A stretch of DNA of 64,000 nt from DASXKD01 sp963703605 (GTDB lineage: Bacteria > Actinomycetota > Actinomycetes > Streptosporangiales > Streptosporangiaceae), in NCBI GenBank assembly GCA_963703605.1, contig CAVPFC010000040.1, positions 124,001 to 188,000 of the forward strand, written 5' to 3'. A program made the position numbers and the translations under genes. Below are positions 14,677 through 24,268 of the stretch, piece after piece; position 1 is the stretch's first letter, and each line of letters opens with the position of its first letter. Below the pieces are notes generated by a model. That model saw nothing but the letters and a program-made list of their open reading frames with translations, made no database searches and was not told the DNA's origin.

Positions 14677-17383
14677 TCAGCCGGTGTTTTGGAGGCCGGC
14701 GGCGATGCCGTTGACGCTCAGCAGCAACAGGCGTTCGAGCTGATCGCGCTGCCCCGCCGTGGCCGCGTCGCCGGGCCCGGCCCGCAGCCCGGCCAGCGCG
14801 CGTAGCTGGAGGTAGGAGAGCGCGTCTACGTAGGGATCGCGGAGCGTGACCGCCCGGGACAGGACCGGCCGGTTCGCCAGCAGCCGCTCGTGGCGGGTCA
14901 CCTCCAGCAGCAGCCGCCTGGTCCGGTCGTACTCGGCCAGGACCGCGGCGCTCAGGTCGTCCCGCCCGCCGAGGGCCAGGTGCCGCGCGGCCATCCGCCG
15001 GTCGGTCTTGGCCAGGCTCATCTCGGCGTTCTCCAGCAGCACCGTGAGCAACGGCCAGCCCTGGTAGGCCTGCCGCGCCTCGCCGAGCCCGCCCGGGCCA
15101 TCGAGCACCGCCGCCAGCCCGCTGCCCAGGCCGTACCAGCCGGGCAGGTTCAGCCTGGTCTGCGACCACGCGAACACCCACGGGATCGCCCGCAGCTCGG
15201 CCAGGTCCGTGGCGCTCCCCCCGCCCCGGCGCGCCGGGCGGGATCCGATCCGCATCCGGCTGAGCTCATCCAGCGGGCTGAGCCGGGCCAGCCATTCCGC
15301 GAACCCGGGCGCCTCGACCAGCTCCCGGTAGCGGCGCAGCGCGGCCGCGGCCATCCGGTCCGCCACCGGCCGGAACCGCCGCGCCGCCGCCCGGGCCGAG
15401 TCCGCGGCGCCGGGCGCGGAGGCGAGCAGCACCGCCGAGGTGACCTGCTCCAGATGGCGCTGCGCGATGACCGGGTGCCCGTACCTGGCGAAGATGACCT
15501 CGCCCTGCTCGGTGACCTTGAGCCGCCCGTCGACCGACCCGGGGGCCTGGGCCAGCACGGCCCGCCCGGCCGGGCCGCCGCCCCGCCCCAGCGCCCCGCC
15601 GCGGCCGTGGAACAGGGTGAGCCGCACCTTGTGCTCCGCCGCCCAGCCGGCCAGCCGCTCCTGGGCGTCGTACAGCGCTAGGGTGGCGCTGACCGGCCCT
15701 AGTTCCTTGGCCGAGTCGGAGTAGCCCAGCATCACCTCGAGCTCCCGCCCGGCTCCCCTTTGCCCTTCGCTTTCGGCCATCCGGGCCCGCACCGGCTCCA
15801 GTTCCAGCATCCCGTCCAGCACGCAGGTGGCGTTGCGCAGGTCCGCGCCGCTCTCGAAGAGCGGGACCACGTCGAGCACCGGGGGCGGGCCGCTGCGCAC
15901 GGCCAGGCGGGCCAGCCGGTACACCGCGGCCACGTCGTCCGCCGAGCGGGTGAAGCTGACCACGTACCGGCGGCAGGCGTCCACGCCGAACCTGCCCTGG
16001 ATCCACCCGATCGCCCGCAGCGTGGCGAGCACCTCGGCGGTCTGCGCCGACGCCTCGCCGCCCGCCTCGATCTCGGCCAGCGCGCGGGCGTGCACGGCGC
16101 TGTGCTGGCGCACCTCGAGCGACGCGGCGTGAAACCCGAACGTCTCCGCCTGCCAGATCAGGTTCTGCAGCTCCCCGTACGCCTGGCGGGCGGCGCCCGC
16201 ACGGACCAGCGAGGCCTGGACCAGCCGGAGGTCGGCGAGAAACGCCGCGCAGTCCGGGTAGGCCAGGTCGGCCTGGCGCAGCCGGGTCGCGCGCAGCCGT
16301 TCGGCCAGGAAAAGCACGAAGGTGCGGTACGGCTCTTCGGGGGAGCGTGCCCCTATCCCGGCGAGCAGTTCGGGGTGCTCGGTCTCGGCGGCCTCCAGCG
16401 CAAGCGCGAGGTCCGCGCCCGGCGGCGCGGACGCGGCGTGGATGGTCAGGGCGCGGCCGACCCTGGCCGTGGTGTTCTCCAGCGCGCGCAGCGCGTGATC
16501 GGCGTGGATGGCCGCCGCGTCCCTGGTCACCTGCGCGGTCACGGTGGGGTTGCCGTCCCGGTCCGCCCCCACCCAGCTGCCGAACCGCAGGCACGCGGCG
16601 ACCGCCGGGGCCGGCCCGCCGCCGGTCCCGGGCAGGCCGTGACACGCCTGGTCGAGCGCCCGGTAGAAGGCCGGGGCCAGGCTGAACAGCGTGTCGTCGA
16701 ACACCGCCATGACGGTGCGTACCTCGTCGACCGGCCCGATGGGCTTGACCCGCAGCGGCGAGGTGAGCCACAGCAGCCCGATCTCCTCCCGCAGCCGCCG
16801 CCTGACCTCGGCGAGCTCCGCGGGCACCCGCGCGGTATCCAGCGCCTCGATCAGCACGGCGGTCCGGCGCAGCGCGCCCGCCACCGCCCGGCGGCGGGCC
16901 TCGGTGGGGTGCGCGGTGAGCACCGGCTCGATCCGCAGCCTGGCCAGCAGCTCCCCGAGCTGATCCGGTTCGGTGGCGAACCGCGCCACCGCGGCGGCCA
17001 GCGACTCACGCCGCGGCCCCCCACCCGCCTCCCAGTTCTCCTGGGCCAGGTCCGCCTGCGCCGCGCAGGGTCCGCACCCGGTGCCGCTCCTCGGCCAGGT
17101 TGGTCAGGTGAAAGTAGATCGTGAAGGCCTTGGCCACGAGCTCGGCGCGATCCAGCGGCCAGCCCGCGACCATCGCGGCGATCTCGTCGCCGGCTTCGCC
17201 GGGCTCCTCGCCGGGCGGCGGCCCCTCCCGGGCCGCGATGACCGCGCGGCGCAGCCGCTCCACGTCGTCGAGCAGGTCCTGGCCGCCGGACTCCCGGATC
17301 ACCTCGCCGAGCAGCTCGCCGAGGAGCCGGACGTCCCGGCGCAGCACCGCGGGCAGTTGCTGCCGGTCGGCTTCCCTGGACAT
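14677..17383 (-). pseudogene. ppc: phosphoenolpyruvate carboxylase, split by a +1 frameshift
   Basis: The enzyme carboxylates PEP to oxaloacetate. The N-terminal part (17383 to about 17062, starting MSREADRQQLPAVLRRDVRL) reaches NLAEERHRVRTLR. The frame then shifts, and the remainder continues as AQADLAQENWEAGGGPRRES to the stop at 14677. Removing one base near 17062 gives about 901 residues, a normal PEPC length. All catalytic signatures are present: LTAHPTEARRR, GSWVGADRDGNPTVT, GYSDSAKELG, FHGRGGALGRGGGP and the C-terminal QNTG. Such full conservation favours a sequencing error or very recent mutation over old decay. The start has AGAGGAGG upstream, following repeat copy B. Confidence 0.85.
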
Positions 17384-17402
17384 GTGCCTCCTCTGCTTGC
17401 CT

Positions 17403-17475
17403 GCCTCCCTCGCGGGCGCTGCGCTGGCTTCGGGAGGCTGGTCCTCGCCGCCGGGACACCGCCGCGGCGCTTCGC
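17403..17475. repeat. dispersed intergenic repeat, copy B
   Basis: GCCTCCCTCGCGGGCGCT.CGCTGGCTTCGGGAGGC (split here at one variable base) is followed by TCGCCGCCGGGACACCGC. This matches copy A at 1.75-1.86 kb with one mismatch in the first block. It ends about 20 bases before the ppc start, in the same orientation to the gene as copy A to the HMG-CoA lyase gene. A GTGTCCCCCCCGG tail follows near 17.49 kb. Confidence 0.7.
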
Positions 17476-17603
17476 GTCCTCACGGCGTGTCCCCCCCGGA
17501 CGGCACTGTCTGGGCCTCGCCGCCAGCCTAAGGGGCGCGTTTCACCGGCCTGGGTCCGCTGGTGCGGACGGGACGCACCGGGAAGGCCGTTACCCTGAGG
17601 CGC

Positions 17604-19229
17604 ATGACCACCGAACCCGCCGGCGAGGCGGAAGTCTCGCCAGACCAGCCCGCCATCGACCTGCACACCACGGCCGGCAAGATCGCCGACCTGCAGCGGC
17701 GAAGGGACGAGGCGGTCCACGCGGGCTCGCAGCGGGCGGTGGAGCGCCAGCACGCCAAGGGCAAGATGACCGCGCGGGAGCGGATCGAGCGGCTGCTCGA
17801 CCCCGGCTCGTTCACCGAGCTCGACGAGCTGGCCCGGCACCGGGCCACGGGCTTCGGGGTGGACGCCAACCGCCCGTACGGGGACGGGGTGGTCACCGGG
17901 TTCGGCCTGGTGGACGGGCGCCCGGTCTGCGTGTACAGCCAGGACTTCACGGTGTTCGGCGGGTCCCTCGGCGAGGTGTACGGCGAGAAGATCGTCAAGG
18001 TCATGGACCACGCGATGAAGACCGGCTGCCCGGTGATCGGCATCAACGACGGCGGCGGCGCCCGGATCCAGGAAGGCGTGGTCGCGCTCGGCCTGTTCGC
18101 CGAGATCTTCCGCAGGAACGTGCTCGCCTCCGGGGTCATCCCGCAGATCAGCCTCATCATGGGGCCGTGCGCGGGCGGCGCGGTGTACTCGCCCGCGATC
18201 ACCGACTTCACCCTGATGGTCGAGGGAACCTCGCACATGTTCATCACCGGGCCTGATGTGATCAAGACGGTAACCGGGGAAGAGGTGAGCTTCGAGGAGC
18301 TCGGCGGCGCGAACGCGCACAACGTCAAGTCCGGCGTGGCCCACTACCAGGCCAAGGACGAGGACGACTGCCTCGACTTCGCCCGCGAGGTGCTGTCCTA
18401 CCTGCCGTCGAACAACCTCGACGACCCGCCGGTGCAGCCCACCGGCAGCGACGAGGAGGTCCTGACGATCACCGATACCGACGCCGAGCTGGACACCGCG
18501 ATCCCCGATTCCCCGAACCAGCCCTACGACATGCACAACGTCATCGAGCACGTGCTGGACGGCGGGGAGTTCACCGAGATCCACGCCGGCTTCGCCCGCA
18601 ACATCATCGTCGGCTTCGGCCGGGTCGACGGCCGCTCGGCCGGCGTGGTGGCCAACCAGCCCATGCACTTCGCCGGCACGCTGGACATCGACGCCTCGGA
18701 AAAGGCGGCGCGGTTCGTCCGCACCTGCGACGCGTTCAACATCCCGGTGCTGACCTTCGTGGACGTCCCCGGCTTCCTGCCCGGCACCGACCAGGAATGG
18801 GGCGGGATCATCCGCCACGGTGCCAAGCTCATCTACGCCTACGCCGAGGCCACCGTGCCCAAGGTGACGGTCATCACCCGCAAGGCCTACGGCGGCGCCT
18901 ACGACGTGATGGGCTCCAAGCACCTCGGCGGCGACGTGAACCTCGCCTGGCCCAGCGCGCAGATCGCGGTGATGGGCGCGCAGGGCGCGGTGAACATCCT
19001 CTACCGCCGCGAACTCGCCGCCGCCGAAGATCCCGACGAGCTGCGGGCGAAGCTCATCACCGACTACGAGGACGCACTCGCCAATCCGTACAGTGCTGCC
19101 GAACGCGGCTACGTGGACGCCGTGATCCGCCCGGCCGAGACGAGGTCCCAGGTGGTCCGCGCGCTCCGCGCGCTGCGGAACAAGCGGCAGTCTCTCCCCC
19201 CCAAGAAGCATGGGAACATCCCCCTGTAA
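17604..19229 (+). CDS. pccB: propionyl-CoA/acyl-CoA carboxylase carboxyltransferase subunit
   Basis: 541 residues, a full-length carboxyltransferase. KMTARERIERLLDPGSF opens the N domain, followed by GGGARIQEG and MGPCAGGAVYSPA. The C domain has PGFLPGTDQEWGGIIRHGAK and KAYGGAYDVMGSKHLGGD. With a biotinylated alpha subunit, probably the BC/BCCP fusion at 24.3 kb, it would carboxylate propionyl-CoA to methylmalonyl-CoA or acetyl-CoA to malonyl-CoA. The ATG at 17604 fits better than the upstream ATG because PAGEAEVSP leads straight into the family. It heads an operon with a NYN-domain gene and the epsilon subunit gene. Confidence 0.92.
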   Translation: MTTEPAGEAEVSPDQPAIDLHTTAGKIADLQRRRDEAVHAGSQRAVERQHAKGKMTARERIERLLDPGSFTELDELARHRATGFGVDANRPYGDGVVTGFGLVDGRPVCVYSQDFTVFGGSLGEVYGEKIVKVMDHAMKTGCPVIGINDGGGARIQEGVVALGLFAEIFRRNVLASGVIPQISLIMGPCAGGAVYSPAITDFTLMVEGTSHMFITGPDVIKTVTGEEVSFEELGGANAHNVKSGVAHYQAKDEDDCLDFAREVLSYLPSNNLDDPPVQPTGSDEEVLTITDTDAELDTAIPDSPNQPYDMHNVIEHVLDGGEFTEIHAGFARNIIVGFGRVDGRSAGVVANQPMHFAGTLDIDASEKAARFVRTCDAFNIPVLTFVDVPGFLPGTDQEWGGIIRHGAKLIYAYAEATVPKVTVITRKAYGGAYDVMGSKHLGGDVNLAWPSAQIAVMGAQGAVNILYRRELAAAEDPDELRAKLITDYEDALANPYSAAERGYVDAVIRPAETRSQVVRALRALRNKRQSLPPKKHGNIPL

Positions 19230-19258
19230 CCGGCTGGTGACTTAGGGTCTAACATACG

Positions 19259-20236
19259 ATGACTGATTTTCCTCCCCCGCTCCCGACGCCAGCCCGCTAC
19301 GCCGTGATGGTGGACGTCGGGTACATCTACGCCGCGGCCGGTGAACTGCTCTTCAACACCTCGTCGCGGCGCGAGTTCCGGGTCGACGCCGACAAGCTCA
19401 TCGGTGAGCTCGCCCAGCACGCCAAGAGCAAGGTCAGGGGCGATCTGCTGCGGGTGTACTGGTACGACGCGGCCCGGGACCGGGTGCCCACGATCGACCA
19501 GCGGGTCATCGCCCAGATGGCCTGGGTGAAGCTCCGGCTGGGCAACCTGAACGCCCGGGGCCAGCAAAAGGGCGTGGACGCGCAGATCCGGGCCGACATG
19601 GAGGCGCTGGCCAGGCACCGGGCGATCACCGACGCGATCCTCATCGCCGGCGACGAGGACATGGTCCCGGCCGTGGAGGCCGCGCAGGCGTACGGAGTCC
19701 TGGTGCACCTGTGGGGCGTGGAACCGCCGTTCGGCACGAACCAGGCCGAGCGCCTGGTCTGGGAGGCCGACACGGTCGAGGTGCTGGACCGCGCGTTCCT
19801 GGAGCCGTACTTCACCCGGCAGCCGGTGGCGACGGAGCCCGCCACCCCGGGCGTGGTCCCGGCCGTTCCCTCTCCCGCGCAACTGTTCGGCGAGCGCCCC
19901 GCGCCGCCGCCCCCCCGGCCGGCCCCGAGGCCGTTCGTGCCGGCGCTGCCGGCCGCGGCGGAAGCGCCCCCGCGGCTCGGGCCCGACCGCGACCGGGTGA
20001 ACGAGGCGGGCGAGCACGTCGCGCACAAGTGGATCCTCACCCGCGGCGCGGACAACATCCGCGACCTGCTGCCCGGGCCCATCCTGCCGCCGGTGATCGA
20101 CAAGGAACTGCTGGTCGAGGCCGAGAAGGAACTCGGCCTGTCGCTGCGCCCTTATCAGGAGGCGCGGGAGTGGCTCCGCGACGCGTTCTGGGAGCGGGTC
20201 CGCCGCGAGTTCGCCGAGGACTCCCGGCGGTTATGA
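19259..20236 (+). CDS. NYN domain (PIN-like ribonuclease fold) protein
   Basis: 325 residues. The N-terminal 185 residues are a NYN domain: MVDVGYIYAAAG (first acidic residue), KGVDAQIRADM, and LIAGDEDMVPAVEAA with a paired acidic motif. These residues bind metal in PIN-like nucleases, so RNA cleavage is plausible but unproven. A Pro/Ala-rich linker (about 190-245) leads to a C-terminal helical domain with HKWILTRGADNIRDLLPGP. The gene sits between pccB and the epsilon-subunit gene; its stop overlaps the latter's start in ATGA. That implies coordinated translation with a carboxylase, which no known NYN function explains. Confidence 0.85.
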   Translation: MTDFPPPLPTPARYAVMVDVGYIYAAAGELLFNTSSRREFRVDADKLIGELAQHAKSKVRGDLLRVYWYDAARDRVPTIDQRVIAQMAWVKLRLGNLNARGQQKGVDAQIRADMEALARHRAITDAILIAGDEDMVPAVEAAQAYGVLVHLWGVEPPFGTNQAERLVWEADTVEVLDRAFLEPYFTRQPVATEPATPGVVPAVPSPAQLFGERPAPPPPRPAPRPFVPALPAAAEAPPRLGPDRDRVNEAGEHVAHKWILTRGADNIRDLLPGPILPPVIDKELLVEAEKELGLSLRPYQEAREWLRDAFWERVRREFAEDSRRL

Positions 20237-20460
20237 GCGAGAGCGGGGAGCCGCTGCTCCGCGTGGTGCGGGGCCAGCCGAGCGACGAAGAGCTTGCCGC
20301 GCTCACGGTCGCCGTGGCGGCCGTGCTGGCGGCCCGCGCTCGCGCGGCCCGCCAGCAGGGCACCGGGACCACAGCCAACTGGGCCAGCCACGCGCGGGCA
20401 CTGCGGGTCCCCGCGGCACCCGGCCCCGACGCCTGGCGCCGCTCCGCCCTGCCCGGCTGA
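20233..20460 (+). CDS. accE: acyl-CoA carboxylase epsilon subunit
   Basis: 75 residues. LLRVVRGQPSDEELAALTVAVAAVLAAR matches the short AccE/PccE family of actinobacteria. These subunits bridge the alpha and beta subunits of acyl-CoA carboxylases and raise activity. The C terminus has the usual W..HARALR and WRRSALPG elements. The start codon overlaps the NYN gene stop (ATGA). Its presence ties the operon to an acetyl/propionyl-CoA carboxylase complex. Confidence 0.88.
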   Translation: MSESGEPLLRVVRGQPSDEELAALTVAVAAVLAARARAARQQGTGTTANWASHARALRVPAAPGPDAWRRSALPG

Positions 20461-20550
20461 CCGGCCCGGGCAGCCTGACCGGGGCAGCCCCGCCCCGCTA
20501 CCCGGCCGCGACGCATGACCCGTTCGGTTTTCCGCCCCCCGGCGGGCCAA

Positions 20551-20564
20551 GATCCGAACGGATC
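20551..20564. promoter_or_regulatory. short perfect palindrome upstream of FAD oxidoreductase
   Basis: GATCCGAACGGATC has six-base perfect arms. It lies 49 bases before the chosen GTG start of the flavoprotein gene. It could be an operator; no matching regulator is known here. Confidence 0.3.
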
Positions 20565-20612
20565 ATGAAACGCTGGACGCACCGGCTCAAGCCAGGAACG
20601 GGGTGGTTCGCG

Positions 20613-22019
20613 GTGCCCAGGATCGTGATCGCAGGCGGCGGGATCGTCGGGCTTTCGACGGCGATGCTGCTCACCAAGCAGGGGCACGAGGTCACCGTGC
20701 TGGAACGGGACGGCGGCGGCGTGCCCGGCTCGCCGGACGGCGCGTGGCAATCCTGGGACCGGCACGGCGTCGCGCAGTTCCGGCAGCCGCACTACCTCCA
20801 CGCGGCCGGGCGGCAGGTCCTCGACGCGGCGCTGCCCGAGGTGACGCAGGCCCTCCGGGACGCGGGCGGCACGACGTTCGACATGCTCGCGCTCATGCCG
20901 CCGTTCATCACCGACCGCGCGCCGCGCGACGGGGACGACCGGTTCGTCACGGTCACCGGCCGCCGCCCGGTGATCGAGTACGCGGTCGCGGCCACCGCCG
21001 GGCAACAGGCCGACATCCGGCGCGGGGTGTCGGTCACCGAGCTGGTGACCGGCCCGGAGGCGGTCCCTGGCGTGCCGCACGTGACCGGCGTGCGCACCTC
21101 GGACGGCGAGGAGCTCGCCGCCGACCTGGTCATCGACGCGATGGGGCGGCGCAGCGGGCTGCCCGGCTGGCTGGCCGCGCTGGGCGCCAGGCCGCTGGCC
21201 GAGGAGGCCGAGGACTCGGGGTTCACCTACTACACGCGCTACTTCCAGGCGGCGGACGGCAAGATGCCGCAGTTCATCACCGGGCTGCTGACGCCGTTCG
21301 ACTCCTTCTCGCTGCTCACGCTCCCCGGCGACGCGGGTTCTTGGTCTGTGACGATCTACATTTCCTCCCGCGACCAGGCGCTGAAGGAAATACGCCACCC
21401 GGAGAAGTGGCGGGCCGTGATAGCCGCCTGCCCGCTGCACGCGCACCTGCTCGACGGTGAGCCGGTCTCCGACGTCCTCGCGATGAGCGGCATCGTCGAC
21501 CGGCACCGGCGCACCGTGACCGACGGCACGCCGGTGGTGACCGGCCTGGTCGCCGTCGGCGACTCGGCCTGCTGCACGAACCCGTCGCTGGGCCGGGGCA
21601 TGACCATGGGGCTCCTGCACGCCACGGGCACCGCCGAGGTCATCGCGGACCAGCTGGGCGACCCGGCCGCGCTCGCCGTCGAACACGACCGGATGACGCA
21701 GGCCCGGGTGACCCCGTGGTACCGGAGCACGGTGGCGTTCGACCGGGCCCGCAAGAACGAGATCGACGCGTCCATCGAGGGCACGCACGCGCCGGAACCC
21801 ACCGGCCCGGCGGCCGAGTTCCAGCAAGCGTTCCAGGCGGCCCTGCACGACGCCGATCTCTTCCGGGGCGTCATGGAGATCATCGGGATGCTCGCGCTGC
21901 CCGAGCAGGTGTTCGCCCGGCCCGGGTTCGCCGGCCGAATCGGGGCCGCGGCCGGCGGGACGGAGCCGTTCACCGCGCCCGGCCCGTCCCGCGCCGACCT
22001 GCTGGCCATGCTCGCATGA
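20613..22019 (+). CDS. FAD-dependent oxidoreductase / monooxygenase-like
   Basis: 468 residues from GTG 20613 (VPRIVIAGGGIVGLSTAMLL); an ATG 48 bases upstream is an alternative. The Rossmann GGGIVG motif and the later LVAVGDSACCTNPSLGRGMTMGL, which packs FAD phosphates, are clear. The middle region resembles aromatic-ring or geranylgeranyl-reductase-like flavoproteins. The substrate is unknown. Genes on both sides are unrelated (carboxylase operon and DNA repair), so context does not help. A palindromic site lies just upstream. Confidence 0.8.
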   Translation: MPRIVIAGGGIVGLSTAMLLTKQGHEVTVLERDGGGVPGSPDGAWQSWDRHGVAQFRQPHYLHAAGRQVLDAALPEVTQALRDAGGTTFDMLALMPPFITDRAPRDGDDRFVTVTGRRPVIEYAVAATAGQQADIRRGVSVTELVTGPEAVPGVPHVTGVRTSDGEELAADLVIDAMGRRSGLPGWLAALGARPLAEEAEDSGFTYYTRYFQAADGKMPQFITGLLTPFDSFSLLTLPGDAGSWSVTIYISSRDQALKEIRHPEKWRAVIAACPLHAHLLDGEPVSDVLAMSGIVDRHRRTVTDGTPVVTGLVAVGDSACCTNPSLGRGMTMGLLHATGTAEVIADQLGDPAALAVEHDRMTQARVTPWYRSTVAFDRARKNEIDASIEGTHAPEPTGPAAEFQQAFQAALHDADLFRGVMEIIGMLALPEQVFARPGFAGRIGAAAGGTEPFTAPGPSRADLLAMLA

Positions 22020-22035
22020 GCACAGACCAGGGACG

Positions 22036-22149
22036 GTGCTAGAGGTCAACGGCCTCTCGCTGTACGTGGAGGACCACGGCAGCGGCCACGCCGCAGGCGA
22101 AGCGGTCAGGTCCGATTCCCGCCAGCAGTGGCGCGCTGCCTGGGGTTGA
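22036..22149 (+). pseudogene. 5' remnant of an alpha/beta hydrolase gene
   Basis: From GTG 22036 the frame reads VLEVNGLSLYVEDHGSGH, the usual first strands of alpha/beta hydrolases. It then departs into AAGEAVRSDSRQQWRAAWG and stops after 37 codons. The oxyanion HG motif and everything after it are gone. It lies 17 bases after the flavoprotein stop and just before ada-alkA. I read it as the stump left by a deletion. Confidence 0.5.
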
Positions 22150-22157
22150 ATCGAGGA

Positions 22158-23634
22158 GTGACGCTCGACTTCGACACCTGCTACCGGGCGCTGCTGGCCC
22201 GCGACCCGCGGTTCGACGGGCGGTTCTTCACTGCGGTGACCAGCACCGGGGTGTACTGCCGGCCGATCTGCCCGGCCCGCACCCCGGCGCGGCGCAACGT
22301 CCGGTTCTACCCGCTCGCGGGCGCGGCCGAGGCCGCGGGCTTCCGTGCCTGCCGGCGCTGCCGCGCCGGAGACCAGCCCCGGATCCCCGGAGTGGAACAC
22401 CAGGGCTGACCTGACCGGCCGCGCGGTCCGGCTGATCGCGGACGGGTGCGTGGACGAGCACGGCGTGGACGGGCTCGCCCGGCGCCTCGCGGTCACCGAA
22501 CGGCACCTGCGCAGGCTGCTGGTGTCCGAACTCGGCGCGGGGCCGCTCGCCCTGGCCCGGACGGCCCGGCTGCAAACCGCGCGGCGGCTGCTGGCGGAGA
22601 CCGCCATGCCGATCACCGACATCGCGTTCGCGAGCGGGTTCTCCAGCGTGCGCCAGTTCAACGCGAGCTTCGCCGAGGCCTACGGCGGGCCGCCGTCGTC
22701 GCTGCGCCCCGCGCTGCGCCGGCCGAGCCGGGCCGGTGACGGCACCTGGCTCACGCTGCGGCTGGCCTGCCGGGAACCGTTCGACGGCGGCGCGCTGCTG
22801 CGCTTCCTGGCCGCCCGCGCCATCCCCGGGGTCGAGCAGGTCTGCGGCGGCCGGTACGCGCGGACGATCCGCGGCCCCGCCGGGCCGGGCCTGGTGGAGC
22901 TGAGCCTGCCGGCCGGCGAGCACGGCGGGCCGCCAGGGCGCCGGCCCGTGCAGCTGCGCGTCCGGCTGCCCGGGCTGCGCGGGGTCGGCCGGGTGGTCTC
23001 CCGGTGCCGGCAGCTTCTCGACCTCGACGCGGACCCGTGCGCGATCGGCGCCGTGCTGGCCGCCGACGGCGTTCTGGCCCCGCTCGTCCGGGCCCGCCCG
23101 GGCCTGCGGGTGCCCGGCGCGTACGACGGCTTCGAGCTTGCGGTGCGCGCGGTGCTCGGCCAGCAGGTGTCGGTCGCCGCGGCCAGCACGCTCGCCGGGC
23201 GGCTGGCGGCCAGGTTCGGCACCACGCTGGACACCGGCGGCGAATGGCCGCCGGTCCTGTTCCCCGCGCCCGCCGTCCTCGCGGAGGCGGACCTGTCCGG
23301 GCTCGGCCTCACCACCGCCCGGCAGGCGACGCTGCGCGCGCTCGCCGCGGCCGTGGCCGGCGGTGGGCTCGCGCTCGACCACGGCGCCGACCCCGAACAG
23401 ACCGCGGCAAGGCTCGCCGAGCTGCCCGGGATCGGCCCATGGACGACCGCGTACATCCTGATGCGCGCGGTCGGCGACCCGGACGCGTTCCCCGGCACCG
23501 ACCTCGGGCTGCGCCGCGCGCTCGGCGAGCTTGGCTGCCCGGTCAGCCACGCCGAACGCTGGCGGCCCTGGCGCGCCTACGCCGCGGTGCAGCTGTGGAC
23601 CTGGCACGCAGGACCCGCCACGAAAGGCGGCTGA
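22158..23634 (+). pseudogene. Ada N-terminal domain/AraC HTH/AlkA fusion, frameshifted
   Basis: The first part (MTLDFDTCYRALLARDPRF) carries the Ada zinc and methyl-acceptor cysteines: YCRPICPARTP and CRRCR. An extra base near 22365 then breaks the frame. In the next frame PETSPGSPEWNTRAD continues into an AraC-type HTH (DIAFASGFSSVRQFNASF) and an AlkA-type glycosylase domain with LPGIGPWTTAYILM and the catalytic Asp in FPGTD. Restored, the protein would be about 491 residues. It would sense methyl phosphotriesters, activate repair genes and excise 3-alkylated bases. The ogt gene follows directly. An error in the assembly is as likely as real inactivation. Confidence 0.82.
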
Positions 23635-23725
23635 GCGCCGGCACGCCGTGCGGGGCGCACCAGCGTAAAGCATCTCACCAGGCAAACCAGGAACTGGCCC
23701 GCAGATACGAAACGAAGGAGCAGCC

Positions 23726-24241
23726 ATGCCCGCCCCCATCCTGGCGACCGTGCTCGACACCCCCGCCGGGGACCTCAGCCTGCTCGCCCACGACGGCACG
23801 CTGGTCGCGGCCGGGTTCACCGGCGACCCGGCGTCGCTTCAGGCCCGCCTGGAGCCGGCGCTGCGCGCCGCGCCGCTCGTCCCGGCCCGGCACGGCCAGG
23901 AGGCCTGGCTGGTGAAGCCGATGCGGGACTACTTCGCCGGTGACCTCACCGCGCCGGACGGGCTGCCGGTGCGCCAGCCCGGCGGCCCGGGCCGCCAGCG
24001 CATGTGGCAGCTCATGCGGGAGGTGCCCCCGGGCTGCATGCTGACCTACACCGAGCTCGCGGCGCTGGCGGGCGTGCCGAGCGCGCCCCGGGCGGCGGGC
24101 GCTGCGTGCGCCGCCAACCTGATCGCGCCGGTGATCCCGTGCCACCGGGTACTGCGCTCCGACGGCAGCCTCGGCGGCTACTACTACGGCCTGCCGGTCA
24201 AGGAGTGGCTGCTCCGCCACGAGGGCGCCCGCGATTACTAG
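23726..24241 (+). CDS. ogt: methylated-DNA--protein-cysteine methyltransferase
   Basis: 171 residues. The suicide acceptor Cys139 lies in IPCHRVLRSDGSLGGYYYGL, preceded by the HTH-like LTYTELAALAGVP and the arginine finger region. It removes O6-methyl groups from guanine by transferring them to itself. One point: the usual RAVGxA segment reads RAAGAACAAN, a mild variation. GAAGGAG lies upstream of the ATG. It follows ada-alkA by 91 bases, forming an alkylation repair unit. Confidence 0.92.
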   Translation: MPAPILATVLDTPAGDLSLLAHDGTLVAAGFTGDPASLQARLEPALRAAPLVPARHGQEAWLVKPMRDYFAGDLTAPDGLPVRQPGGPGRQRMWQLMREVPPGCMLTYTELAALAGVPSAPRAAGAACAANLIAPVIPCHRVLRSDGSLGGYYYGLPVKEWLLRHEGARDY

Positions 24242-24268
24242 ACTCCTCGCAGTCGAGAGGAGCGTTTC

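Noticed and set aside
22105..22140. A tRNA T-arm-like segment (GGTCCGATTCCCGCC)
   Set aside because: No matching T stem, anticodon arm or acceptor stem can be formed, so it is not a tRNA gene or a convincing attachment-site remnant.
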